Source: Halococcus saccharolyticus DSM 5350 (GTDB lineage: Archaea > Halobacteriota > Halobacteria > Halobacteriales > Halococcaceae). From it: 64,000 bases of DNA. The translations under genes were made by a program, and so were the position numbers. Location: the NCBI RefSeq assembly GCF_000336915.1, contig NZ_AOMD01000012.1:1-64000 (forward strand). The letters are read 5' to 3'. Below, piece after piece: positions 50,830 through 59,731 of the stretch. The first letter of the stretch is position 1, and every line of letters begins with the position of its first letter. The notes below the pieces were generated by a model that saw only the letters and a list, made by a program, of their open reading frames with translations, ran no database searches and was not told the DNA's origin.

Positions 50830-51702
50830 ATGAACGATGTAAAAGGGAGCGAAGAAAAATACAGTGTTAGTCAGAGTTATCTCGGGCAGAAAAATGGGTT
50901 TTTGACATCCACTGCTGAATTGCAAGCGATTCGTTCCGAGGTGGTCACATTCATCCGGGACAACGTCGAGGATACCGCGGTAGTCGCGATGAGTGGGGGG
51001 ATCGACTCGACGCTGACTGCAGCATTAGCAGTCGAAGCAATCGGCAGTGAAAACGTGATGGCGCTCTCGCTCCCCTGTAAAAAGACGGACGATGAACACA
51101 CTACCGACGTACAGACGATCGCAGAAGGTCTTGGCGTCGAGTATCACTCGGTTTCGATTCGGCCCCTCCTCGATCTCTTCGAGGACCACATCGCGCCTGC
51201 GCTCGATCCCGCCGGCGATCGAGGGTCAATCGGGAACGTGATGGCGCGAATGCGGATGATGTGCGCGTACTACGCATCGAATGTTGGCAATCGACGCGTG
51301 CTTGGGACGAGCAATCGATCGGAGCTACTGCTTGGATACTTCACAAAACACGGAGATGGTGCAGCGGATCTGTATCCATTGGGTGAGTTCTACAAGACTG
51401 AGGTTCACGCCCTCGCGGATTTCATTGGGCTTCCGCAGCGAATCGTCCACAAAGAGCCGACTGCGGGCCTTTGGACCGGCCAGACTGACGAAGCTGATCT
51501 CGGTGCATCATACGATGTACTCGATCCAATTCTTCGATCGTTCGTCGATGAAGACGCGGATGCCACGACTATTGCCGACGAGGTGGATGTCCCCCAACAG
51601 TTCGTTGAGGATATTATCAAACGGTATTACGATAACCGGCACAAGCGTTCCATGGCCTCGACGCTTGAACTCAAAGATCGAGAATCCAGCGTATCCACCT
51701 GA
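50830..51702 (+). CDS. nadE: NH3-dependent NAD+ synthetase
   Basis: NAD synthetase, 290 residues, converting deamido-NAD to NAD with ammonia and ATP. The PP-loop SGGIDS is at residues 55-60. GTSNRSELLLGYFTKHGDGAADLYPLGEFYKTEV carries the substrate-binding and Mg2+-binding loops and is typical. No glutaminase domain is present. ATG 50830 is chosen because the upstream 29 codons (to ATG 50743) look unlike coding sequence, but the longer form cannot be excluded. AT-rich upstream codons contrast with the core, so the gene may have been moved into the island. Confidence 0.88.
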   Translation: MNDVKGSEEKYSVSQSYLGQKNGFLTSTAELQAIRSEVVTFIRDNVEDTAVVAMSGGIDSTLTAALAVEAIGSENVMALSLPCKKTDDEHTTDVQTIAEGLGVEYHSVSIRPLLDLFEDHIAPALDPAGDRGSIGNVMARMRMMCAYYASNVGNRRVLGTSNRSELLLGYFTKHGDGAADLYPLGEFYKTEVHALADFIGLPQRIVHKEPTAGLWTGQTDEADLGASYDVLDPILRSFVDEDADATTIADEVDVPQQFVEDIIKRYYDNRHKRSMASTLELKDRESSVST

Positions 51703-51791
51703 TCTCTTCAGTACGTTGTCTGGATTCTGGCGGTCGCTCAATCCGCGTCAGATACGATCCTGTAGCCAGAAAACATCTGGTGCGACTTGAG

Positions 51792-51835
51792 GTGCAAGAT
51801 ACGCGCTCTGTATCTTGCACGCCGTTTCTGACAGC
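51792..51835 (+). repeat. Dispersed short repeat, copy 10 (right edge of the island)
   Basis: The best-preserved copy: GTGCAAGATAC (51792-51802) and GTATCTTGCAC (51810-51820) are perfect 11-base inverted arms around GCGCTCT, followed by GCCGTTTCTGACAGCC. It lies about 90 bases after the nadE stop, where AT-rich sequence returns to backbone, and is inverted relative to copy 3 at 26709. Confidence 0.65.
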
Positions 51836-51932
51836 CAGTGAGAGATATGCTATGAGAATGTATGGGAACTCCTGCTAAACACTATAGCACCGACGGGCCG
51901 TGACGACGGACTCACGTCGCCCGCCGCTCGGT

Positions 51933-52907
51933 TTACTCCTCGATGTCGACAACGGACAGCGTCTCGTCGAGTTCGACCCGGATCCGGTCGCCATCGATCT
52001 CGATCACCACGGCGACGTGTGGCGGCTCGTCCGAGAGCACCGTCACCGCCGTTCTGCCGAGGTTCAGTCGCTGGACGAGCGTTTCGAAGTCGTCGATGTC
52101 GTGTTGCAACGCGAGCCCGTGATCGTGGTAGAACCCGACGACTGCGGGGTGGTACTTCGCGATACTGCCGGCCGTCGACTGGGCTCCTTCCTTGCAGACG
52201 GGACAGCGGAGACGGGCGACGACGCGTTCGCGGTGTCCGCAGCTCGGACACGTTCCATCGGGGCCGTGATCGTCGCACACGTCGAGAGTTCGCTCGACCG
52301 GCCCCGAGCAGATCGGACAGACGCCCTCGATCATGCTGTACAGCTTCCTGAAGGTGCTCACCCACGCTGCGGTGTAGATCTCGTTCGGTGATCGGCCGCT
52401 GACGCCGGCGGGTTCGAGCGAGAACTTCCCGAGATGACCGTGTGAGCGGTCGCCCGGTTCCGTCCACAGCCCGTCGCAGTCGGTACAGAGGATGTAGAGG
52501 TAGTCTCCTTCGTACAGGATTTCGACGGCCCCACCGCAGAGGGTGCAGGTGGTGTCGACGCGGGCTGGGCCGAGATCGGGCTCTTCGATGCCCGCGCCCG
52601 CGAGCACCGTCTGGACGAACCTGAGCCCCATCTCGCTGAGTTCGTATCCCTCGTCGGTCGCGTCGACGAACTGACCGTCGAGCCTGTCGAGATGGTAGCT
52701 GAACTGGCCGCTGTCGCCAGTGCCAACGCGGGCGTACAGCTCCGAGAACCGCAGTCCGGTCTCCGCCTCGAACGGTTCGTACTCCTCCCAGAGCGCCACT
52801 AGGATCGCCAGCCGTGTCTCGTCGCTCAACAGCTCGAACGCGTCGATCGCTCGCTCCTCCGCGGAGAGTGCCGACAGGGGTGATTTGGTGGCGGCAGACC
52901 TGGTCAT
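51933..52907 (-). CDS. HTH regulator with zinc ribbons (DUF7351-like)
   Basis: A 324-residue regulator. An ArsR-like winged helix lies at about 20-95 (AFELLSDETRLAILVALWEE, FSYHLDRLDGQFV). Cysteine-rich segments follow: CTLCGG near 121, CTDCDG near 141, CPICSG near 195, CPSCGH near 217 and CPVCKEG near 233. The C-terminal part (YHPAVVGFYHDHGLAL and on) is a conserved alpha/beta domain. The whole pattern fits a common haloarchaeal group I recall as DUF7351. A fragment of a paralogue lies at 45294-45665. Ligand and targets are unknown. Confidence 0.85.
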   Translation of the reverse strand: MTRSAATKSPLSALSAEERAIDAFELLSDETRLAILVALWEEYEPFEAETGLRFSELYARVGTGDSGQFSYHLDRLDGQFVDATDEGYELSEMGLRFVQTVLAGAGIEEPDLGPARVDTTCTLCGGAVEILYEGDYLYILCTDCDGLWTEPGDRSHGHLGKFSLEPAGVSGRSPNEIYTAAWVSTFRKLYSMIEGVCPICSGPVERTLDVCDDHGPDGTCPSCGHRERVVARLRCPVCKEGAQSTAGSIAKYHPAVVGFYHDHGLALQHDIDDFETLVQRLNLGRTAVTVLSDEPPHVAVVIEIDGDRIRVELDETLSVVDIEE

Positions 52908-52969
52908 GACGGTCCGTAGCTCACCGGTGGGGCGGGGTAAATGGTCGGATCGGGTGCGGCGACTCGCTC

Positions 52970-54715
52970 CTACCGCTCCTCGACGTGACGAACTGTGACG
53001 GCGACGCCGCGGGTGCCCTCGGCCATCGCGGAGCCGTGCATCGCCGCGCGGCCGACCGCGAACGCCCTCGGCCCCTCGACGACCACCTCGTCGCCGACCC
53101 GGATCGCGTCGTCGGCGTCGACGATTCCCGGTGCGAGCACGCTACCGTGCGGGACGAACCCGTCGATCGTCACTCGTTTCGTGGGGGCATCGCTCTCGAC
53201 CCACCGGCGGGCACCCGCGAGCGTCAGGGCGAGCGTGCCGTACTGCGGCACCATCGTCGCGAGGTGGTCGTCACCCCTTCGAACCCGGAGTTTGGGGTAG
53301 AAGCTCTCCGTAGTGATCGACTCGAACAGTGCGTCGCCCGCTCGCGGTCCGAACTGGTAATCCGCGATCGCCCGGACGGTGTTGTGCTGGCGCTCGCGCT
53401 TCGCATACTTGAGTTCGCCGTCGAGCGCGTCGTCGAGCGCCGCGAGCGAGTCCGTTGTGGTCGGATGGTCGGCGACGGTGTACGTAAACTCGATTCCGAG
53501 CGCATCCTCCACGCGCTCGGTGATCGGTCGGTAGTCCGCGGGAACGTGGGCGATAACTCGGGAGTACTCGTTGCGTTCGAGATAGGCTTCGAGCACGCTC
53601 GCCACGAACTCGCGCTCCCCGGCGGTCCACTCGCCCGTCACGACCGAGTCGTAGTGCTGGGCCGGGTAGGTGCATTCGAGCTCCTGGGGCACGACACCGA
53701 TCGGGGAGGTCATCGAGACCGTGTGTGCTCGGAACCCGATGGCGCTGTGGAACTGTTCGTGACTTTGGGACTCGCTGTAGGGTTTCGTCGCCGAGCACGG
53801 GACGAGGACGAGAGGATTGTCGAATCGATTGTGGTACCGCGTCGTGACCCGCTCGGCGAAGCGCTGAATTTCGGCCCGCCGGAGGGTCTCCTCGCTCGCA
53901 GCTAACAGTTCGGAGCGTCGGAGCACCGGCGTGCGCTCTTCGAGATACGCGTATTCCTGGTCGAACTGTCTGAGTGCCGCCGTCAGCCACCCCTCGTGGC
54001 GAGCCTGCCCTTCGAGGTAATCCCGGAGCCGTCCTCGACGGATCCGTTCGCGAACGGTCGACAGTTCGGCTTCGAGGACGGTCGCGTTGTGTGTCGCACA
54101 GTCCTCGCGATCGAACTCGTCCCGCTCTATCTGGCAGGCCGGACAGGCACACGGCAGTTCGGTGAGATCCTCGAGGAACCGCTCGCCGTCGGTAGTGAGA
54201 TACTTGCCCTGGGTTCCCTTCACGACAGCGCGATCGCTGTCGAGGAGATCGACGCCAGCATACGCGAGCAGCGCGGCGTTCGCGGGCGTCGCCACCCCCG
54301 GAAGATAGAGCGCCGTATCGTCGGGGATCGCCTTTCGTACCCCGACGATCGCCTCCACGAACGCGCTGGCGTGGCCGACGACTCCCTGGGCGTCCGAGAG
54401 GGCGTAGGCGTCAGTGCCATGGTCGGCCGCTGTTGCCGTCGAGACGACCGCAGCGCTCGGCGCGTCGATGTTGGGGTGTTCGGGGGCGAACGCTCCCGCG
54501 ACCTCGTCGGGGGTGCCCGCTGGGAGCGCGCGATGCGGAAGAACAGTCAGACGACCGGGATCGCCGGTCGGTGCTTCGCGATCTTCAGGCCAGAGGCTCC
54601 CTGCATCCGCGAGCACGTCACCACAGAGTGCGGGTGTAGTGAGCGAATCGGCGAGGCGCACCTCCCCGATCCGGGCCGCCCCGTCGCGGTCGTGGATCTC
54701 GAAGAACTCGGTCAT
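52970..54715 (-). CDS. arcS: Archaeosine synthase alpha subunit ArcS
   Basis: ArcS (TgtA2), 581 residues, attaches lysine to preQ0 in tRNA position 15 before RaSEA completes archaeosine. The signature PC-x3-KPY-x2-S-x2-H is complete at residues 306-319 ([14 protein letters not shown]). The N-terminal TGT-like domain keeps its zinc motif ([19 protein letters not shown] near 179-199). The C-terminal region from about 500 is a PUA domain ([36 protein letters not shown]). Its ATG overlaps the tgtA stop by four bases, so the two are translated together. The start at 54715 excludes an Arg-rich upstream extension. Confidence 0.93.
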   Translation of the reverse strand: MTEFFEIHDRDGAARIGEVRLADSLTTPALCGDVLADAGSLWPEDREAPTGDPGRLTVLPHRALPAGTPDEVAGAFAPEHPNIDAPSAAVVSTATAADHGTDAYALSDAQGVVGHASAFVEAIVGVRKAIPDDTALYLPGVATPANAALLAYAGVDLLDSDRAVVKGTQGKYLTTDGERFLEDLTELPCACPACQIERDEFDREDCATHNATVLEAELSTVRERIRRGRLRDYLEGQARHEGWLTAALRQFDQEYAYLEERTPVLRRSELLAASEETLRRAEIQRFAERVTTRYHNRFDNPLVLVPCSATKPYSESQSHEQFHSAIGFRAHTVSMTSPIGVVPQELECTYPAQHYDSVVTGEWTAGEREFVASVLEAYLERNEYSRVIAHVPADYRPITERVEDALGIEFTYTVADHPTTTDSLAALDDALDGELKYAKRERQHNTVRAIADYQFGPRAGDALFESITTESFYPKLRVRRGDDHLATMVPQYGTLALTLAGARRWVESDAPTKRVTIDGFVPHGSVLAPGIVDADDAIRVGDEVVVEGPRAFAVGRAAMHGSAMAEGTRGVAVTVRHVEER

Positions 54716-56214
54716 TGGTCCGTTTCGCCCGCCGCGTCGTATTCGTCCATCGATTCGAGCGGCACCACCGAAACGCGCTCGGGAACCCGTTCGAGCGCAC
54801 TCGTCGGCCACTCCCGGTGAGCGAGCGTGAACTCGACATCGGGGTTCGATTCTACCAGTTGGACGACTCCTTCGGCGGCTGCCTCGTAAGACTCGCGGCC
54901 GGTCCGCTCGGGTACCTCGGCGGTGAGCGGGTACGTCTCCGAGAGATGTCGCGGGAACGGGCCGAACGGTGGCACGATCCGCCACGATTCGTCGTATGAG
55001 CTGTTCTCGCCACCCGCGGTGAGCAGGACGTGACCCTCGAGAGCCAGCCGCGCGAGGCGGTCGTGGTGGCGGCGGACCTCGGGCCGCCGAGCGCTCTCGG
55101 TCGAGAGGTGAAAGAACGCGTCCTTCGAGACCGGATCCGAGCGCTCCAGCCGATCGGCGTGATCGAGCAGCGCGCGATACCCGTCGAGCATCGCCGGGTG
55201 GCCTCGTGCACGTGCCTCGACCAGTTCGAGGAGGTTCCCGCGGCGGATCGCTTGCTTGATCCGGCGGAGTTCGCCGAAGCTCACATAGAGGTTGTGCTCG
55301 GCGAGATGTCGTTCCCGCTCGTCGTCGCCGAGATCACGAAGGTCGTCTGGCGTGTGCGCGACACAGATCGGACACTCACAGGGGAGGTAGTCGAGTTCTC
55401 CAAGCTGTTCGGTGCCGCGTACCGTGAGATAGCGATCGTCGCGGGCGTAGAGCGCGTACGCCGCCGAGTCGAACAGGTCACAGCCCGCCGCGACCGCGAG
55501 CGCGAACATCATCGGGTGGCCCGCGCCGAACAGGTGCACGGGTTTGTCGGCACCGAGCCCGCGTTTCGCCGCGGTGACGATCTCGACCACGTCGTCGTAG
55601 CGGTAGGCGTTCAACAGCGGGACCGCCGCGCCGACCGGGAACACGTCGAGGCCCGTGTCGCGGGCGTGTCGCCCCGCGTCCTCACGGAGATCGGGGTACG
55701 TCGACCCTTGGACCGGGGCGTTCACGAGCATCTCGCCGGTCTCGACCTCCCGAGCGCGTTCGAGTCGGTTCTGGGTCGTCGAAAGCTCGCGCTCCGCCTG
55801 GTCCCGCCCCGCATCGGGCGGTGTCGGGATGTCGATCGGGGTGCCGATGTCCGAACCGATCTCGTACTGGAAGTCGAGAATTTCGGGCGTCGTGACGTCG
55901 ATCTCGCCGTATTCGGCGAGCTGAAAGGAACCGGAATCGGTCATGATCGCCCCCGAGAAATCGAGGAGATCGTGGAGTCCCATCGACAGCGCAGCCTCGC
56001 GGAGATCCTCGCTCTGTGAGAGGATATACCCGTTCGTGATCAGGATCTCCGCACCGAACTCCTCTTCCAGCCGTGACGGGGCGATCGTCTGCACGTGGGG
56101 GTTGACGACCGGCATCAGCGCGGGCGTCTCAACCGTCACGCCCGAACGCGGCACGGCGAGTTCGCCGATCCGTCCCGCGGCGTCCGCCGTCCGCTGCTCG
56201 AAAAATCCACTCAT
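54712..56214 (-). CDS. tgtA: tRNA guanine(15) transglycosylase TgtA
   Basis: Archaeal TGT, 500 residues, exchanging guanine 15 in the D-loop of tRNA for preQ0, the first tRNA step of archaeosine synthesis. The catalytic segment [13 protein letters not shown] has the nucleophile-region Asp93. Zinc ligands are in [14 protein letters not shown] and the later LAEHNLY His. [30 protein letters not shown] is the product-binding strand region. It is upstream of arcS on the same transcript. Confidence 0.95.
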   Translation of the reverse strand: MSGFFEQRTADAAGRIGELAVPRSGVTVETPALMPVVNPHVQTIAPSRLEEEFGAEILITNGYILSQSEDLREAALSMGLHDLLDFSGAIMTDSGSFQLAEYGEIDVTTPEILDFQYEIGSDIGTPIDIPTPPDAGRDQAERELSTTQNRLERAREVETGEMLVNAPVQGSTYPDLREDAGRHARDTGLDVFPVGAAVPLLNAYRYDDVVEIVTAAKRGLGADKPVHLFGAGHPMMFALAVAAGCDLFDSAAYALYARDDRYLTVRGTEQLGELDYLPCECPICVAHTPDDLRDLGDDERERHLAEHNLYVSFGELRRIKQAIRRGNLLELVEARARGHPAMLDGYRALLDHADRLERSDPVSKDAFFHLSTESARRPEVRRHHDRLARLALEGHVLLTAGGENSSYDESWRIVPPFGPFPRHLSETYPLTAEVPERTGRESYEAAAEGVVQLVESNPDVEFTLAHREWPTSALERVPERVSVVPLESMDEYDAAGETDQ

Positions 56215-56503
56215 TCCTGTTTAAAACCGCCGGCGCGCGCCTAAGGATTGCGTTCTCCGTACCAGCGGCTGTCGAAGTGGTTGTAGTCGCCGTCGCTATT
56301 GAACACGATTCGATCGCTCTCATCGCTATCGTGCCCGCTACTGATGCCGACACAAATGAGAACCGCAGGCCACACCCTCCCCAGCCGATTCCTTCGCGTC
56401 GCTCACTCCGTTCGCTCCAATCAGTCATCCCTCGCGCGAGTCGCGCCCCCGGCGCTCCCGCGCGCCAACTGCAATTCCCGGTCCCGAGATCGCGCTTCTC
56501 GCC

Positions 56504-57052
56504 TCAATCCTCGGCGAACCGTTCGTAATAGAGCAGACAGAGTGCGGTGCGGCCGTCACGGAGTTCGCCGGCGGCGAGCGCGTCCAGGAGAGCGTCACGG
56601 GTCGTCGTCTCGACACGGATCGACTCGTCGTCGTCGAGACGCTGTTCGCCCGCCGGTCGACAGCCCCGCGCGACGAAGTGGTGATGGACCGAGTTCGCGA
56701 GACCGTTGAGTGGCTCGACAGTTGTGAGTGGATCGAGCGTGTCGGCCACGTAGCCTGTTTCCTCTTCGAGTTCGCGCCGTGCGGCAGTCGCGAGATCGTC
56801 GTCTCCTGGTTCGACGGTACCCGCAGGGAATCCCCGATTCACCCGACCGACGGCCTCGCGCCACTCCTCGATCACCACCACCTGATCGTCGGTCGTCAGC
56901 GCAATCACCACGACTGCGGCGGGCTCGTCGACGTAATCGAAGTCAGTCTCGGTGCCGTCGGGGAGTTCGACGGTCTCGTTGACGATATCGAATCCCGGAC
57001 ACGAGTACGCGATGTCGGCGTCGCGGGTCGCCCACGCGAGCGGATCGTCCAT
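56504..57052 (-). CDS. NUDIX hydrolase, ADP-ribose pyrophosphatase type
   Basis: A 182-residue NUDIX protein. The Nudix box reads GTVEPGDDDLATAARRELEEETGY, with the RELEEE core intact and one residue more than the classic spacing before it. The GFPAGTVEPGD segment and the VNRGFPAG opening fit ADP-sugar pyrophosphatases; the substrate remains inference. ATG 57052 begins the acidic N-terminus. The 289 bases to tgtA contain no supported gene. Confidence 0.85.
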   Translation of the reverse strand: MDDPLAWATRDADIAYSCPGFDIVNETVELPDGTETDFDYVDEPAAVVVIALTTDDQVVVIEEWREAVGRVNRGFPAGTVEPGDDDLATAARRELEEETGYVADTLDPLTTVEPLNGLANSVHHHFVARGCRPAGEQRLDDDESIRVETTTRDALLDALAAGELRDGRTALCLLYYERFAED

Positions 57053-57099
57053 GCACTCTCGACTTTCGAGCCGAGAATAAGCGTTGTCGTCGCCCCCGA

Positions 57100-58194
57100 T
57101 CAGTCGTCGTCGGCCGCTTCGGACGGCGCGCCCATCGCCCCCGCGACGTCCTCGCGCTCGACGCCGTCGAATTCGAGTACGAACTCGGGACCGAACGCCG
57201 ATGCCGGGGTCTGGAAACCGGGCGCGACCTCGCCGGCCGCCACCCGCCGTGCGGACTCGGCGGCGGTCCGTGCGGTCAGATCGTACGTATCGGGGGTTTC
57301 GAGCCGTGCGGCGATCCGCTTGCCCTCGTCGTTCTCGACCTCGCCCCACACGCGGGTGGTGCTCCGTGCGCGCTCGGCGGCGGTCGGCCCCGAGACGGTC
57401 GCGTCGATCACCGCTTTCAGCACCCGCTGGACCGACGCCGAACCGAACACGGGCGTGAGCGCGCTGGATCGGCGCAGCATCGCGACCGCGAGCCGCGGCA
57501 CGGTGGCGTAGGTCTCGACGTTCGGAATACCCGTGGTGTAGTACGCCGTCGCGACGTCGCCCCACGGGATCGTCACCGCGGGCTTCGGCCCCACGCCGAG
57601 GTCGATCCGACGGGTCTTCCACGCCGGCGGCACGGTCCGGATCTCGCCGTCGATCCGCGCCGCACCCGACTGCGAGAGCCCCTCCACGATGGATTTCAGG
57701 GTTCCCGGTGAGAACGTCCCCATACTGTCGATCGCGAGTCTGAGCTGTGTCGACGACGGAAGCCGGCTTTCGAGGTAAGCCGCGAGGCAGTCGGTGGGCA
57801 CGACATCGAAACCCACTCCCGGAAGCAGGGTCACGTCGGCCTTCTCGGCCTCGCGGTCGCGCTCGGCGAGGGCTTCGAAGGCGGCGATCTCGCCGGTGAT
57901 GTCGAGGTAGTCGGTGCCAGTACGGAGACACGCCTCGACCATCGGCTCCGCCGTCGCCGAGAACGGCCCCGCGCAGTTCAACACCGCGTCGAACTCGTCG
58001 AGATGGCCCTCGATCACGTCTGGATGGTCGAGGCTGAACACGCGGTGATCGAGGTCACGGTCGGTGGCCTGGCGCTCGACCGGCTCCGCACGCCGACCCG
58101 CGAGCGTGGGTGAGAGTCCCTCCTCGGTGGCTGTCTCGACGATCAACGCGCCGGTATACCCGTACGACCCGTAGATCAACAGCTCGTCGGTCAT
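57100..58194 (-). CDS. Saccharopine dehydrogenase-like NAD(P)-binding protein
   Basis: A 364-residue protein of the saccharopine dehydrogenase/trans-acting enoyl reductase family. The Rossmann motif is YGSYGYTGALI near residues 7-17. FDAVLNCAGPFSATAEPMVEACLRTGTDYLDITGE is the family's core, and LLPGVGFDVVPTDCLAAYL follows. In haloarchaea such proteins are often called saccharopine dehydrogenase without evidence for lysine metabolism; a lipid or polyketide enoyl reductase role is equally possible. It sits beside a 3-hydroxyacyl-CoA dehydrogenase on the same strand. Confidence 0.85.
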   Translation of the reverse strand: MTDELLIYGSYGYTGALIVETATEEGLSPTLAGRRAEPVERQATDRDLDHRVFSLDHPDVIEGHLDEFDAVLNCAGPFSATAEPMVEACLRTGTDYLDITGEIAAFEALAERDREAEKADVTLLPGVGFDVVPTDCLAAYLESRLPSSTQLRLAIDSMGTFSPGTLKSIVEGLSQSGAARIDGEIRTVPPAWKTRRIDLGVGPKPAVTIPWGDVATAYYTTGIPNVETYATVPRLAVAMLRRSSALTPVFGSASVQRVLKAVIDATVSGPTAAERARSTTRVWGEVENDEGKRIAARLETPDTYDLTARTAAESARRVAAGEVAPGFQTPASAFGPEFVLEFDGVEREDVAGAMGAPSEAADDD

Positions 58195-58237
58195 GATTCC
58201 CCTATCGGACGGCGACAATAAAACTCACGCGGCCGGC

Positions 58238-59098
58238 TCAGTCGTACTCGTAGAACCCGCGGCCCGTCTTCTTCCCAAGATCACCTGCCTCGACCTTGCG
58301 CTTCAGAAGGTACGCTGGCGTGTACCGGTCACCGAGTTCGTCGTGGAGCGTCTCGGTGGCATCGAGACAGATGTCGAGACCGATGTGGTCGGCGAGTTCG
58401 AGGGGGCCCATCGGCACGTTCGTTCCGAGTTTCATCCCGCGGTCGATGTCTTCCTTCGTCGCAACGCCCTCGTCGAGAGTTCGAATGCCCTCGTTGATCC
58501 ACGGCATCAGGATCCGATTCGAGACGAACCCCGGCTTATCGTCGGACTCCCACGTTTCCTTGCCGAGCTCCTCGGCGAAGTCGTGGGCCAGCGCGGTCGT
58601 CTTCTCGCCTGTGCGCTCGCCGACGACGATCTCGACGCCGTCCATCACGGGCACGGGGTTCATGAAGTGGACGCCGACGACGAGTTCCTGCCGGCTGGTC
58701 GCGCTCGCGATCGACGTGACAGAGAGCGTGCTGGTGTTTGTCGCGAGCACCACGTCGTCGGGGATCGTTTCGTCGAGATCGGCGAAGATCTCCTGTTTGA
58801 TCTCCATCTCCTCGACTGCGGCCTCAACCACGAGATCGCAGTCCGCGAGATCGTCGAGGTCCGTGGTCCCGGTAATCCGCTCGCGGGTCGCCGCCGCCTC
58901 GTCCTCGGTAAGCTTATTGCCGTCGACGAGGCGACCGAGACTGCTATCGATCGCGTCGAACCCGCGATCGACGAACTCCTGCTCGATGTCGCGCATCACC
59001 ACGTCGTACCCGGCGGTCGCGGCGACCTGGGCGATGCCGTTGCCCATCGTTCCTGCGCCGACGACGCCCACCCGCTCGACCGAATCGAGTTCGCGCAT
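58238..59098 (-). CDS. 3-hydroxyacyl-CoA dehydrogenase
   Basis: NAD-dependent 3-hydroxyacyl-CoA (or 3-hydroxybutyryl-CoA) dehydrogenase, 286 residues, of fatty acid oxidation or the polyhydroxybutyrate/crotonate route. The Rossmann motif GAGTMGNGIAQV is near residue 15. NTSTLSVTSIAS and GVHFMNPVPVMDGVEIV are catalytic-site segments (His in VHFMNP). KPGFVSNRILMPWINEGI begins the C-terminal dimerisation domain. It is single-function: no enoyl-CoA hydratase domain is present. Confidence 0.93.
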   Translation of the reverse strand: MRELDSVERVGVVGAGTMGNGIAQVAATAGYDVVMRDIEQEFVDRGFDAIDSSLGRLVDGNKLTEDEAAATRERITGTTDLDDLADCDLVVEAAVEEMEIKQEIFADLDETIPDDVVLATNTSTLSVTSIASATSRQELVVGVHFMNPVPVMDGVEIVVGERTGEKTTALAHDFAEELGKETWESDDKPGFVSNRILMPWINEGIRTLDEGVATKEDIDRGMKLGTNVPMGPLELADHIGLDICLDATETLHDELGDRYTPAYLLKRKVEAGDLGKKTGRGFYEYD

Positions 59099-59415
59099 AC
59101 GCCCGGTCCGGGCGGCCCGCTCCTAAGCCTGCTGGACCGCTGCTCGCTCCTCAGGTGAGGGCGAATAAACAGCGGAAGTTCTCATCACCTCAAAAAGCAT
59201 GGAACACACGGTTAGATGTCCGCCTCTACAGTCAACGAAACCAGAGCGAAACAGTGAATTCTCCGCTCAAGCGAAAATACGATGTATTCGTGAGATCACA
59301 CCATTGGTGGAATCAGTTTCACGAACACCCTTGCGTGTCTCGTTTACGATCTTAACCGGATCCTCTAACGATCGGTAGTGAGAAAGGTTATGTACTTCGA
59401 CAGGAGTTAGACAAT
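59099..59415. other. Non-coding stretch
   Basis: No gene is supported in these 317 bases between the hydroxyacyl-CoA dehydrogenase start and the small membrane ORF. The first 60 bases are GC-rich promoter region of the leftward gene, and the rest is AT-richer, with no clear repeat. Confidence 0.5.
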
Positions 59416-59640
59416 GTGATTGAACATACACGAGCAAACTTTCTTTTCAGCCTTCGTCGAGCGGTATTCGCCTATTCCCTTGCGTTACTCGTATTTCTTA
59501 GTGATATGTGGATCATTCATGGTTTGGGAATCAACACACCTGAAGAACTCTTGACTCAGACACTTATTCACGGAACTGGTTTGTACCTCGGCTTCACTCT
59601 CATGGCCCTATTTGATAGGTCAACTGAAACCCCCAACTAA
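59416..59640 (+). CDS. Small membrane protein, AT-richer
   Basis: A 74-residue protein with two hydrophobic helices, about 15-35 and 50-66, and a short basic N-terminus (HTRANFLFSLRR). The start is GTG at 59416. Codon use is AT-richer than its neighbours. I do not recognise it; the layout resembles small haloarchaeal membrane proteins such as DUF8186-like or YnzK-like, but no identity is claimed. Confidence 0.55.
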   Translation: MIEHTRANFLFSLRRAVFAYSLALLVFLSDMWIIHGLGINTPEELLTQTLIHGTGLYLGFTLMALFDRSTETPN

Positions 59641-59731
59641 GCAGTACGCGCAGTGAACAGTAGTTTCGCGAGATCAGGTATCTACGGAAGAGGGATTTGA
59701 TAGAGCCGGACAAACAGCGAAATGGGGCGGG

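Noticed and set aside
56215-56503. Gene between the NUDIX hydrolase and tgtA
   Set aside because: Frames here are short and arginine/proline-rich with no motif; the stretch is treated as non-coding.
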